A stretch of DNA of 64,000 nt, from the NCBI GenBank assembly GCA_947034885.2, contig OX344752.2:16492001-16556000 (forward strand). Direction: 5' to 3'. A model generated the notes under the pieces. That model saw only the letters and a list, made by a program, of their open reading frames with translations. It did not search any database and had not been told where the DNA came from. A program made the position numbers and the translations under genes. The stretch's first letter is position 1; the number at the start of each line of letters is the position of its first letter. Positions 33,301 to 44,261 of this stretch are shown one piece after another. Origin of the DNA: Thuidium tamariscinum (Eukaryota; Streptophyta; Bryopsida; Hypnales; Thuidiaceae).

Positions 33301-34559
33301 GCTGAAGGAGTTTTAGCAACTTGCTCTGCTATGAGTTCAGTAATTTCTTTTGCAGAATCTCTATACATGCCTTTTGCTACCGGGTGAGAGTGATTTCCTA
33401 GGTGAATAGCAGCCCTAGTCATATATGGATTATCACTGTAGCAATAGTAAATTCTAGCATCACAGGTACTGAGACATGTAGGAACTATTTTGCAGACTTT
33501 ACAAACTAGCTTGCAATCTTTAGGTGGAACGACTCCTACTGCAAATGGAAATACTGTGGAACCACTCCACTCTGTTTCATTCTTCCTAAAAGTCCTTGAC
33601 AAGTACTCGCAGCTAGGGTTTTCACAAATAAGATGGCCAACGCAAAAGGACTTACGGAACTTCAAATTGTCCGAGTTGTTGATGTTCGTTGTCACTAGCT
33701 TGCACCAACCATGTCCGTCGTACCACTTGTCCATTCCCTCCAAGTTCTTAGCTGCAGATGAAGATGAAGAGGCCCGACACGGCGGTAGTTCAAAGATGGC
33801 ATCTCCATTGTAATCGGGTGGTAGAAACTTCACTTGGTGGTGCTTGACGGCATTCATATCTAATGCTGACAATTCATTTCTTGAACGTTGAAGACCAGAA
33901 AGTCCCTTGAAGCATTTCATTATACTTGTTACATTGCTCACAATAGGATGACAAACTTCATGTGAGAAGGTATGTTGCTTAGAAATACTAGTGGAGGTGT
34001 TCTGTACAGAGTTCGTAAGTTTCATATCATTGGACTCTTTTTTGACCAAAAAAGGGTCCACCTCTAGAGTCAAGGAAGGGGATTGGCCTTCAGACTCACT
34101 GGACAACTCTACAATAGTACCTAACAACTCCACCTTTCCTTCAACAGACAATTCATTCTGTACAAATGCTGGAAAGCATCCTATAGGAGGAGTAGGATTA
34201 GCATTTTGAGGTCCGTTCACTGAAGGTCTATTCACCGTAGAATTATCAGATTGGCGACTTGCTATCTCAGTGGACAAAGCTAACATAGATAATGGGAGAC
34301 CATAAACCCTATAGTTTCCGAGACCTAGAGACCAATAGTGCCCTTCATTAGAGAGACATTTTAGAAGTGGGATTGACTGAAGTAATTCACCAGACTCAGA
34401 ATGGCGCTCTTCTTCAACATAGATAGATGACTCTACAAACTTGAATCGAACATGAAGCAAGTGGCTAAATACAGTAGCATGACCTTCTAGGTCTAAAGGA
34501 AACACTAAAGGAACTTCATGACCATCTACACGAATGCTGGCCATGTTGTTCACAATCAA
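30331..34559 (-). pseudogene. Mutator-like (MULE) transposase gene, two in-frame TAGs
   Basis: There are two exons in phase: 34559-32379 (donor ATG|gtatgt) and 31719-30331 (acceptor tttcag), about 1189 codons in all. The first exon has a Cys/His-rich region (WYDGHGWCKL, CVGHLICENPSCEYLSR, CKVCKIVPTC, LGNHSHPVAK) like the WRKY/GCM-type zinc domains seen in some MULEs. A candidate DDE core follows, with Asp in CHVYDSQYKK and MADSAMANW. The second exon ends with a SWIM-type finger, CTCPDF...NCKHLYYLY. TAG codons interrupt the frame at 32622-32624 and 30595-30597, yet reading stays open and sensible on both sides. Terminal inverted repeats were not located. Function is inferred from motif order only. 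Confidence 0.7.
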
Positions 34560-35012
34560 CTATAAGATAGAAATGCAGGTACAAATGAATTGAGGGCTTA
34601 GTAAAAAACAAAACATGTGGATTCATATAGGGTTCTCAAGGGTGCATTCATTACTTGTAAATGAAAGTGGCAACGACAATATGGATTAGAATTTAGCATT
34701 GATAGTGTGTATAGTAGAGGGGCTCTGGAGCTAAGCAATCATTTCAAAAATAACCGTCACATTATCATTAGCTAATACGAAATATATAGTACAGTCCCAA
34801 ATTACCATTCTGACGGTTTTCGAGTATTGGGTTACTAATTAGAGTCTCAATAATTGAATAATTTTATACTTATAGAAGTTTCCAATCTTAGATATGTTGT
34901 CAGTAGATTTGTGGGGTACTATATCATTATTACATTGTCGACTTCTTTGGAACGGCTTCAACAGATTTCATAGCATACACAAATCTGTACTTTGACTGAC
35001 ATTGGCTGCGCG
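34560..35012. other. Region upstream of the MULE gene, no gene seen
   Basis: AT-rich DNA that would hold the transposase promoter (minus strand). No TATA box or TIR could be assigned with confidence. Confidence 0.4.
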
Positions 35013-35136
35013 GTCTCGTCAAGTAACCTCGGGTAGTGCATTTTTTGATTTCTGGAAATGCCTACGTTGTCTCATCAAGTTGCCTCGGGCAGTGGAATTT
35101 TCGAATTCTGGAAAAGCCGGCGCTGTCTTGTCCAGT

Positions 35137-37292
35137 TGTGGGAACCTAGAATACAGATTTTTAATATTTAGTATAGAATTAGGAATAAGGAAGTTAATCT
35201 TAGATAAATTTTTCGATTCTTTGGTCAAGAATAGGGAAAGTTAGTAAGATTAGGAAGCGGTGGAAATTGGAGACATCCAATGGAGATAATTAGGTTAAGG
35301 AAGGGAAGTAGAAACCCTTACCTAACCGGAAAATCCGGAACCGGATTGAGGATCTGGGGTTCAGCCCGAGGATCGTGGACGGGTCCAGATGTCATCCAAG
35401 GGCAAGGGTTCAGTGGAAGAGAAGACTCCACAGGCGCCCAAGGCAGCTTCCCAACTTGATCTTGATGTGGGAGAAGGGGCAACACCCGGATCCCAAATCC
35501 GGAAGCAAGTCCAAGCGGAAGACCAGGATCAAGAGACGCCTCCGAGCAAGGTATCCGAGAAGTCTCCCAAGGTTCCTAGCACAATGAAGAGGAAGGCTAC
35601 AGCGAAGCGGGCGAGGGAGAGTCCCATTGAGCTGGAGTCAGACCAAGATGAGTCCCCAGAGCAGAGCGAGCACGAAGAAGAGGAGTCGGATTCGGAATTT
35701 GGATCAGGATCGGAACCGGAACCGGAACCGTCAGAGCCGGCGGAAATCACGCCTCCGAAATCTGCGGGGAAGGGTAAGATTGCTGCCACGCCTTCCAAGG
35801 GCAAAGCAGCTGCGTCGGCAAAGGTTTCCTCCAATAGGAAACAGCCAGCACGCAAGGGAGCCACCAAGCATGCGGATTCCCCCAAAAAGCGGATGAAGAA
35901 GTAGTTAGGAATAGAAAGTAGAGTAGGTAGAGAATTTTGAGGAGCAGACTTAGTGGAAAAGGTGGAAAGTTACCTTTCCAGTAGTTAGGAAGCAGTTAGC
36001 AAGGTGCTTTTGACTTAGAATGCACTTGGTCAGTCAGATCCGGATTTTTCGGATCTGAGATCCACTTTTTTCGGGTCCAGTTGGGTGGATAGGAAAGTGA
36101 CTTTTGTGGATAAGGAATGCCACCTGGCATTCTCTTGTCCTCTGATTTTGTTCCTTTGGGGCTTTTAGGGTTCCCTTGGGTTGGTATTTAGGGGTGGCTG
36201 TTAGTTGGTTGCCCCGGGTGTTCCTACTTCTGTTTTTCCTTTCATTTGCAATCTGATTTCCAGATTTCTACTTTCTAAGAGTTGGTCTGAACAAGTCTCA
36301 ACTCTGGATTGGTATGCCGTGCAATGCTAGAACCATTGGATAGTGCGAGGTAGCTGGGTTTGCAGGTGTTTGGATGAGGTGTCTCCCCCAGACTTTGTCT
36401 GAATCCGATTCCGGGAAATTGAAGTGATTTGGTTGAGGCTACTGGTGTATTAGGATTGAAGTCTAGCTGCTGCAGTCACTTGGAGGCTTCTGTGTGGGAA
36501 AGCCGCTCTTAGATTGGGTGTGTTCTGCTAGGAGAGTGGGCGCATGCCAATTGACGTGTTTGTTGAGGTCCTACTATAACCGGAAGTGAGGGATGTGTAG
36601 ACAGTTAGGATCCCCTAGTTATCTGGCTCCTAGATTAAGCCTTAGGAACTAAGTTTGGGTGAGTCTGTCATTGTAGTAATGTGGGGTTTGTAGGGGTTTC
36701 CTGAGTGACCTTCTAGTTGGGATTGCAATCCGGATTAGTTGTGAGGAGGAACTTGCAGCCTATTTTGTTTATGTCTTTTGTTATTTTTCTCTTTTAGTGG
36801 AACTCCATTCACTATAATCCTGAGGAGGGTAGGATTCAACGCATTCTTCCTAAATGCCAACCGCGGACCCCTCTAATATAGAGGCTAAACTTCATTGGTT
36901 ACTTGAGTGATTGGATCCGGAAACCGGATCCGGAAGAGGTACAGAGTTTGGGCACTCCTTTCGTTTCCTAATCCGCCCAGTCGGATACTGTGAGTCCGGA
37001 TAGGGGAAGGTACAGAGTTTGGGCACTCCCCCCTGTTTGGAGGTTGTTGTGAGAGTGGTAAAGTATGTATGAATGGTGAGAAAGGCAATCTAAAGGAATG
37101 CGGATGTTGTGAGGAAGTTTCCGGTTAGGAATCCGGTTACTGTTGTCTTGGGGTTGTTTTCCGCATCCTGTTATTCCGGATATCTTGAGGAATCTACGTA
37201 AAATCCTGTGGGAACGATACACGAGTCATTTGAATGGTGTTAACGCCAAATTAACACCTACAGACGGATTTGTGCTTCCTTGTGCTACGACA
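35137..37292 (+). mobile_element. LTR-like insertion 1 (probable solo LTR), TSD CCAGT
   Basis: The 2156-bp insertion starts TGTGGGAACCTAGAATAC and ends GTGCTACGACA. It has the TG...CA ends of LTRs and a perfect 5-bp duplication CCAGT (35132-35136 and 37293-37297). No internal direct terminal repeat is seen. That favours a solo LTR, with a U3-like part (carrying an ORF), an AT-rich promoter-like stretch near 36190 (GTATTTAGGGG), and a U5-like tail containing GGGAACGATACACGAGTCA. Related to the element at 49540-53454. Confidence 0.88.
35389..35904 (+). CDS. ORF inside LTR-like insertion 1, charged linker protein
   Basis: 171 codons from ATG 35389 (MSSKGKGSVEEKT). The product is almost all low-complexity: lysine/serine-rich, then acidic (ESDQDESPEQSEHEEEESDS), then a basic tail with KQPARKGA and SPKKRMKK. 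The tail matches the C terminus of the longer protein of insertion 2 (KQPARKGASPLKKARK). It is therefore likely a shortened version that lost the N-terminal ~500 residues. Function is unknown. Confidence 0.6.
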   Translation: MSSKGKGSVEEKTPQAPKAASQLDLDVGEGATPGSQIRKQVQAEDQDQETPPSKVSEKSPKVPSTMKRKATAKRARESPIELESDQDESPEQSEHEEEESDSEFGSGSEPEPEPSEPAEITPPKSAGKGKIAATPSKGKAAASAKVSSNRKQPARKGATKHADSPKKRMKK

Positions 37293-37341
37293 CCAGTTGC
37301 CTCGGGCAGTGGAATTTTCAAATTTTGGAAGTGCCGGCGCC

Positions 37342-37622
37342 GAAATAGTTATGTCATATGACACGCGCGAAATCGTGAAGAGCAAAGACGGTGTTTAGGA
37401 AGAGGATTACATAGGTGATTCTTGAAAGAGCTGGATTCATTTCATGGTTATCCTTCGAGTAGAGCTCTCATCTGTGTGTAGAACAGAATTAGGTGTTTCT
37501 TTGATGTGCTCATGATTGTAGGACATTCTACTGTACATTCTGTCCTTTTAGAGCAAAGGAAGAGTCATAGGAAACATTGCTCTTTCTTCTATTCTTCGAG
37601 GAAAGCGTTGAGGAGAGCCAGG
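37342..37622. other. Spacer, possible promoter or leader
   Basis: No gene. This is the DNA between the 56-bp repeat remnant and the exon starting at 37623, and may contain its leader. Confidence 0.35.
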
Positions 37623-37816
37623 ATGACTCGTGCAAAGAAGACACTGTCAAAGCGAGGTCGTGCTGAACCAAGTGGGTCACAGAAGTCTCTTAGTCTTGAG
37701 ATAGAAGAGGGCGACCAATCGATGAGTGTTGAAGGCGAAAATGTAGATCCTGTGCAGGAGTACCTAATGGAGACGCCTGTCGAAGACGAAGGCATAGAGT
37801 CCCAGGAAACGTCTAC
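37623..37816 (+). CDS. Possible first exon of an unknown acidic protein
   Basis: From the ATG at 37623 the frame reads MTRAKKTLSKRGRAEPSGSQ and then an acidic stretch (LEIEEGDQSMSVEGENVDP, EDEGIESQETST) up to a consensus donor GTAAGT at 37817. The basic-then-acidic character resembles exons of the gene downstream (39.2-41.9 kb). I do not recognise the family. The next exon is not identified. Confidence 0.4.
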
Positions 37817-38517
37817 TGTAAGTGCCATTACACACATATTTTCGTTGATTTTCATTTGATGTAGTTAGAATTAGAACAACACTGAATGAATTCAGTGTAT
37901 AGCAAGTCAGTGAGATTCAACAAAGTGGTCATTGAGAATTTTGTTAATTAGTGCTATTGTAGGGGATGCAATTTTTGAAAGTACGTAGAAACGAGCCAAC
38001 TTATAGAGTAACACAAGGGTACTGCATAGAGTGGCAGGATGAGAGTAGAAATATAACCTAGAAATTGTAATCCATATGATCTATAAATTCTGTTTTGATG
38101 CTTTGTGTTAGGAAAGAAGTTTAGGTAAGGTAGAACCACCTATATCTGATCGCTTAAGCAACTGAAGAACAGATTGTAAAGAATATGAGCCTATGAAAAC
38201 TTTTTCCATATAGCAAGATAGAAAAGATGGGAATCGCAAATTTGTATACTTCTTAGTCCAAGAAGTGAAATTTCTTTGATTTTTGAAAGCCCATAAATGC
38301 TTTGAATCCATATCCCAACGTTGAGAGTCTTTTAATTTTGATCATAGTCAATACTACTTTCCTAGTCAATACTTCCCTATTACTTTACGACACTTTTGGA
38401 CACGTGTCGTGACCTTGACAGTACAGACCTTCAAAATTCATGAAAAAAACTTTCAAAACTTTGGTTGAATTTTTCTTCTTTGGTTGAATGTACACTAAGT
38501 ATTGTCCACTAAGTTTT
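37817..38517. other. Intron-like AT-rich DNA
   Basis: No coding signal. It follows a good splice donor and may be the first intron of the preceding exon. Confidence 0.35.
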
Positions 38518-38850
38518 GCCGGGTACCAATACTTCTTCGGGTTTTAGTGTCGGTCCTATGGTATTGCCGGGTATCAATCAGTCTTCGACAACATGGGTCA
38601 GTCCTAGGGTATTGCCGAGTATCGATCAGTCCATGGCGACATGGGTCAGTCCTGGGTATTGCCGGGTATCGATCAGTCTTTGGCGAGCTGCGTCAGTCCT
38701 TGGGTATTTCCGGGTATCAATCAGTTTTTGGCGAGCTGGATCAAACCTTGAATATTGCCGAGTATTAGTACTTCAGTAGCACGTGTCAGTCTTGGCGATG
38801 GTCGGGTATTTATCCGGCTTTGGCTGGATCTATCAGTCCGTCGGCTCCAG
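38518..38850 (+). repeat. ~48-bp tandem repeat, about seven copies
   Basis: Units of the form GCCGGGTATCAATCAGTCTT followed by GGCGACATGGGTCAGTCCTGGGTATT repeat seven times with moderate divergence (starts near 38518, 38566, 38614, 38661, 38709, 38757, 38801). Frames such as LPSIDQSMATWVSPGYCRVS are repeat translations. Confidence 0.85.
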
Positions 38851-40107
38851 ATGGTGGGGAAGATACTGAAATGAAAAGTCACCGAGTAAGACAGAAAACA
38901 CGTAACACACCAGTTACAAATCGAATCTCCAAAGTCAATGCAAACTTGGAATTCCATGATTCATGGATCGGCGCCAAGTTGGAAACTTTTGCATTCATGG
39001 GCCGCCTCATTTCTTGCGCATGCAAGTCTGCTCCAGGTTGCCAACACAGATGGAGTCCAAAAATTGAGGAAGCCGGGGAGAATTTCGATCCAAGCAACAC
39101 TTTTCGCTCCTGGATTCGTTGGCGAGTGAGTCAGAGTTCGAGGGACCCCACGCGCCAAGCCTGAAATTCATGAACTCATCCTTGTAACTCTTATCTTGAG
39201 CTGCGACCTTCAAGCTTCTCACAATCTTGAATTTTTTCTCGCAAACTCACTGGAAGGTTGATGCAGATGCCAAGGATGACGCAGAGCCGAGGGAAAACTT
39301 CGGGGACTCAAGACGGACAGGGGTCTCAGCCTGAGGTACCTGCTACTATCTCGATTTCAATTGCTTGTTTCTCGTGAGTGCCGTGAACCTCTTCGATGCT
39401 TGTCGGCCTGTCTTCAGCGTGCTGTAGTTCAGTTTTTGGGTGGATTCACGATGCCGCGGCAACAACATCTGAGTGTACGTGAGAGATTCGGGAAATGTCA
39501 ACTGGAGCTACTTTTGGGATTGAGAGACGACCGATAGAGCTCAAAGTCATGCTACTTAGATTTTCAAAAGTCATGCTACTTAGATGTGAGGACATTCAAG
39601 GTAGAGCCTTCAGGGTGCACAAGACGCGCTCATGGCGAGCAAGTCCAGAATCCGCCGTGTGCACAGTGAACCTCAGCCATTCAATCCAGAACTCTGAGTC
39701 TAGTTCAGTGCCATCATGAACTCGCTGCCGTGGACTCGCTTGGATTCGCAGTCGTGCTCTTCCTAGCACGCGCATCTGAGGCCGTGTTGCAGGTGCGTCG
39801 AACAGCTCGAACGGAGCCTGCTTCCCGTTCTGTCTCCACGAGAGAGCTCTCGCCTGAACTAGACTGTCGTTGGACTTCCGCGTAGGCCGGTTCTGATTCT
39901 TGCTTGTAGATTCCTCTTCTCAGCGTCTCCATTCGAGTGTTAGATTTCACGCTGAATCCCTTTCGGACGTCCGTTACTTGAGATTTGAGGCTTCACTTCG
40001 AAAGCCTTCGTTTTCAAATTTGAATGACAGGAGGCCACCGACCCTGAGCTCGTAGTCACGAGGAGAGAATCCTTGATCTGAAGCTACAGTGACATCAACT
40101 AGTTTTT
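38851..40107 (+). other. GC-moderate region with a possible exon at ~39259-39333
   Basis: A short frame MQMPRMTQSRGKTSGTQDGQ begins at about 39259 and runs to a donor-like GAG|GTACCT near 39334. It could be the first exon of the gene continued at 41.15-41.87 kb. Other short frames (38820-39164, 39495-39719) lack motifs and are not called. Confidence 0.35.
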
Positions 40108-40600
40108 GATTCAGGAAGTAGATAAAGCTGAAAAAAAGTGAGCCTCGTGGGTACCACGAGGCCCGCGAGAAAACCAAGTCGGATCCGACTTGGTTTTCCC
40201 GCGGGCCTCGTGGTACCCACGGGGCTCTGAAATTTTCTTGAATTTTCACCGAATCATGTCCTGGAGCTTCTGCGGTGAAGACTGCCTACGCTGACCTCCG
40301 TGTTAATGACCAAGTTCAGTTTCGATTTTATGGAGTCATGTTTGACATGTTCGATTCAGGTAGATTAAAAAAAAGTGAGCCCCGTGGGTACCACGAGGCC
40401 CGCGGGAAAACCAAGTCGGATTCGACTTGGTTTTCCCGCGGGCCTCGTGGTATCTACGGGGCTCTGTAATTTTTTGAATTTCATTCGAATGCTGTCGTCG
40501 AAGATGCCGCGGTAAAGACTACCGCACTCCTCCTGCCGTACCTCCGAGCAGTCCAGTTTTGATTTTATGGCGACGTGTTCTTCTTGTTCGGCACTGACTT
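40108..40600 (+). repeat. 237-bp tandem duplication, each copy with an 88-bp palindrome
   Basis: Two direct copies start at GATTCAGGAAGTAGATAAAG (40108) and GATTCAGGTAGATTAAAAAA (about 40353). Each holds a near-perfect hairpin, at 40140-40227 (centre GTCGGATCCGAC) and 40377-40464 (centre GTCGGATTCGAC). Each hairpin is followed by similar text containing TCTGCGGTGAAGACTGCC or its variant and CAGTTTCGATTTTATGG. The arms carry GAGCCTCGTGGGTACCACGA. The exact 237-bp offset shows a segmental duplication. Confidence 0.92.
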
Positions 40601-41002
40601 CATCAACTGGTCTTGATTCAATTCGTTGCGTTGAAGACTTTCAGTGTACTTACTTTCATCAGTCTTTGTTAACTTTTAGTTTGATATAATCTTCTTTGGC
40701 ACTTGAGTTATCTAAGAGTGAGTCTCCTGTGAACTCTTGAAGTTGCCCAGGGACCGGTTTTTTAAAGTAAAAGCTAATTTTTAATTTTGAGATTGATACG
40801 GAGAAAGATTCCTTAAATCCCTCCTTTTTCCTTCTGAATCTCTGACAATGTGAATTTGGACCTCTTTGTCTCCATAGAATCTTGATTTGTTTTATATATC
40901 CCTCTCAAAACATGCTATTTAGATGCAAGACAGTAAATTTTCTTGATCATATTTGGTCTTCTTTTGAATTTGTGGATATTTCAAAGAAAATGGGCTATTT
41001 GT

Positions 41003-41083
41003 GGGGTACTATGAGAGTACGAGGTGTTTGGGAAAATCAAGTCGGATCCGACTTGAATTTCTCAAACACCTCGTAGTACCCAA
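41003..41083. repeat. Third diverged copy of the palindrome
   Basis: GGGTACTATGAGAGTACGAG on the left and CACCTCGTAGTACCC on the right surround the same core, GTCGGATCCGAC. The left arm has an extra ~8 bp. Unlike the two upstream copies it is AT-richer and lacks the duplicated flanks, so it probably arrived or diverged separately. Confidence 0.8.
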
Positions 41084-41151
41084 TTATTTTCATCTTTTTT
41101 TTAAATTTTAAATTTTTAAATTTTCTAGTACTCACATTGTGATTGTTTTTC

Positions 41152-41872
41152 CAGCCTGCTGCAAAAACTGGAAGCATTGGAAAGGACAATGATGATTTGA
41201 AGCAACAGGTTGAATCTCTTTCATTGTGAAAATTTATCTTGAAGTAGTGTCTTTCCTGATAAATAATTTATCTGTCAATGATCCTAAAGGCATGATTTAA
41301 ATGATCTAGAAATTTTTTTGTGAATTGAAATTGATTTAGAGCATTTAAATTTCGGAGTTGTTTCAAGTACTTAGAATCATGACTTTGCAAACAAATATTA
41401 AATTTTATCCTTTTGTGTCCAGGGTGGCCAGGGGCGGGGCAAACGCCAGAAGGTTTTGATTCTTGAGGAGGAGAGTCCTGTAAACCAGACTGTCCCTGAT
41501 AAGGACGTTGGAGGACCATCCAAGCCCCAGATGTGGCCACAGCCAGGGGTGTCCATTTCACTTGACCAAAGTGTTGCAAACCAAAATTTGGTGAGTTTTG
41601 ATGACGTCATGGATGCTGCAGAGCGAGCTGTTGATGCATTCGAAACTACTGTGCTTAGTGGGACTAGGGGCAATGGCCCGTGGTTCTCATCTTTCAGTGA
41701 GGAGGAGGAGTATCCCTCTGATTATGAGCCCTCCAACTCCAGCAGTGTAGAGTTTTTTGATTTGTACACAGGGGAGAGTGAGGTGTCAAATATGGACCTA
41801 TTTCAGTCAGATGAAATCATCATCCTCAGCTCTGATGAGGATGAGGATGAGGATGTTCAAATCATAGACTAG
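41152..41872 (+). CDS. Unknown acidic-tailed protein, 3' exons
   Basis: A small exon at about 41152-41208 (PAAKTGSIGKDNDDLKQQ) lies between a CAG acceptor and GTTGAA. A larger exon starts near 41423 after a TGTGTCCAG acceptor (GGQGRGKRQKVLILEEESP). It reads to a TAG at 41872 through VMDAAERAVDAFETTVLSG, a serine/acidic stretch and the tail IILSSDEDEDEDVQIID. A good alternative donor (TTG|gtgagt at 41591) is in phase with the exon at 42098, so the acidic tail could be replaced by the ParB-like part in a spliced isoform. Family unknown; a nuclear or chromatin-associated protein is only a guess from its composition. Confidence 0.45.
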
Positions 41873-42097
41873 GTGGAGTTTTGTTCTCACAAACACTATA
41901 TACGAGGCCAGGCTTTATCTATATATTCAATGTACTTTATTTTTGTAGATGCAATTGACCATCCAATTGCAAGTAATATATTCCAATTGAAGTAATATAT
42001 TTTTCTATTCATTGATCCATCACTTTGGTCAAGCAATTTATATTTTTTTGTCTACTGTAAACCTTCCATTTATTAAACTTGAACTTTGTTCTTCTAG

Positions 42098-44261
42098 ATG
42101 GACATCTCCCCCGCCAAAACCACAGAAGCAGAAACAATATTTGAAACGCCATCCTTTCAAAACCAGAGACAGCCAGAGATCGAACAAGGAGAAGGAGATG
42201 GAGATGAAGGAGAGGAGGACATGGAGATTGTCATTCAAGACCGTGAGGAGGAGAAGGTGATGTCAGAGGAAGAACTCCGGCACATTCAAAAAGGTGATGT
42301 TATGAAGCTCTTGGCACAACTTCGGATGAAGCCCGAAGAGGTATTTCGAATGCACATACCACTGTGCAGGCTTGTGGCAATGCCAATGGTCAGACCAACA
42401 TTGGCATCTGATATCCTGCAGCTAGAGCAAGAGTTTGCAGGTGGAGGGTACCGAGATGGTGCTGCGGTATTCTATGTCTCAGCTACAAACGAAGATGGGA
42501 ACACTGAAGAGTTCACCCAACAGGAGATGGATAGTTGGGACCCCATTTGGAAGGAGAAGAATGAAGTCTTCAAACAAAAGTTTGAGTCCAAGCCAGAGCT
42601 TCAGTTCTTGAAGAACTTGAAGATCTTCATTTGCGATGGGAACCACAGACGAATTGCGTGGATGAACTACATCTCTAAGCACTCGAAGGAGCACTGTAGT
42701 GTCGATTCTATCATGTTAGACACGAAAGGTCGGAATGAACTTGTCATGCAAGTCATGCATGACGTAAACAAGTAAGTTCCTTCTTTCTTATTGTTTTTAT
42801 TTTTCAAAAAAATATTCAATTTGAATAATGTACTTTCTTGGAGGTAGTTCAGATCTTCGGCTTATGTTGCATTGAATGGTTCTCAGGTCTGTAGAAGACT
42901 CCCACATGAAGACAAATTTGGTACACACCTTGTACCAAATTCAAAAGTACGGGATGCTACCTATAGCAAAGTTTGCAGCTTTACTTAGGCTTGCTAAGAG
43001 GAAGAGGTGCCTTGAGAATAAGGTCACTAAGAAATGGTATTCAATTCAACCCGAGGTCTTTACATCTTTCATCTTCCGGGTAAGCTCCTTCAACTTGTTT
43101 TTGATCAAAATATTTTTATTTTTAAAAATCATCATTGTCCATATTGACTTCACATCTATTTGGGTTTCTTGTGCAGCAAGAAATTTCACAAGCTGCAGAT
43201 GCAGCAATAAGAAGGTACATGGAGGCCACACAAGAGACTAGAAGTGTACTACTACAAGCAGCCGAGGCAATGAGGTTGGGAGCAAGGGAATGAACAAAAG
43301 CAGCTATGGTGAAGATGTTCAAATTGCTGGCGGTGGCCAACCCAGCGAACGGAGTGGACTTCCTTAAAGAGGTACAATTCAATAATTAGTCTCAATCTTC
43401 ACTTTATTTGTTTAAAAAAAAGTTCAAATCCATATTGAAAAACTAACTATTGTCTTCTTGTAGGTGGAAAAGCATTGGGGCAATTACGAGGTGCCTGAAA
43501 TGACTTTGGAGAAGCTCCAGCTGGTCGCCACTTGCAAGATGACTGCAAAGCACAAGACAAAGATACTTCAATGGTGGAACTCTTCTACTCTTTTACGTGA
43601 ATTAAGGAAGTTGCCACCAAAACCTGTCTCCGAACTCTTACTTCCTCAATTTTTGGTGAAGTGCACTTGGTACGTTGGGGTAAGTGTTCAATATCTAGTT
43701 CCTTTCATTGAATAATAAAACACTTGGTAGTTGTTTTCATTTAAATATTTGGTAATGCAACTGAACTTTTTGACTACATCCCATTTTTCAGATAGAAGAT
43801 GCTGTAGTGGAGTTCTTCGACAAAATTGTAAAGGAAGACAACCTTTCCATCGACTACAACGTAAAACCAGAACCAGAGCGGCTACCAGAGTACATAGAAG
43901 GATGGAGGCAGAAGATTTGGGAACATGGCTTCATGAATTACTTCAAGGGCTCGAAGTACTTCAAGAGGGGCCAAACTTTTTCATCTCACGAAGGCTCTAA
44001 CGTTGTGGTGCGCAGAGTCCTTTATCGGTATGTCATTTTCTTTACTACTTGGAATTTTTCACCCTTGAAAGGATTGTAATCTACAACTTCTATGATATAT
44101 TTTGCTCTTATTCTTTCATTTTTAAGTTGAACAATGCTCCATATAACTCATTATGATTGAATTACAGGTACTTCAAGTTAGAGCTTGAAGCAAAGGGGGC
44201 CATTGCAAAACTAGACATCCCTCAATTCCTTCCACGCTTCCTGGACTGCAACCACTACTAG
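42098..44261 (+). pseudogene. Gene with ParB-like DGNHR motif, truncated by CACTA insertion
   Basis: Six phase-consistent exons: 42098-42771, 42887-43079, 43177-43371, 43464-43679, 43792-44027 and 44168-44252. The first encodes an acidic N-terminus (GEGDGDEGEEDMEIVI) and, after FLKNLKIFICDGNHRRIAWM, ends in a stretch that recalls the ParB/sulfiredoxin-fold motif DGxHR. Later exons are alpha-helix-like (WGNYEVPEMTLEKL, KTKILQWWNSSTLLREL, YIEGWRQKIWEHGFMNYF). Exon 3 has a TGA at 43291-43293, inside an otherwise open frame. The last exon runs into CACTA sequence at 44253, where CACTACTAG adds His-Tyr-stop. 42098 follows a TTCTTCTAG acceptor, so it may be an internal exon. About 535 codons are visible. 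The function and the full gene are unknown. Confidence 0.6.

Larger units (their letters stand above)
35013..37341 (+). repeat. 56-bp tandem repeat split by an LTR-like insertion
   Basis: Three copies of a 56-bp unit begin at 35013 (GTCTCGTCAAGTAACCTCGG), 35069 (GTCTCATCAAGTTGCCTCGG) and 35125 (GTCTTGTCCAGT, broken off). The third resumes at 37298 as TGCCTCGGGCAGTGGAATTT and ends near 37341. The spacing is exactly 56 bp, and the element at 35137-37292 lies inside the third copy. Confidence 0.9.
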
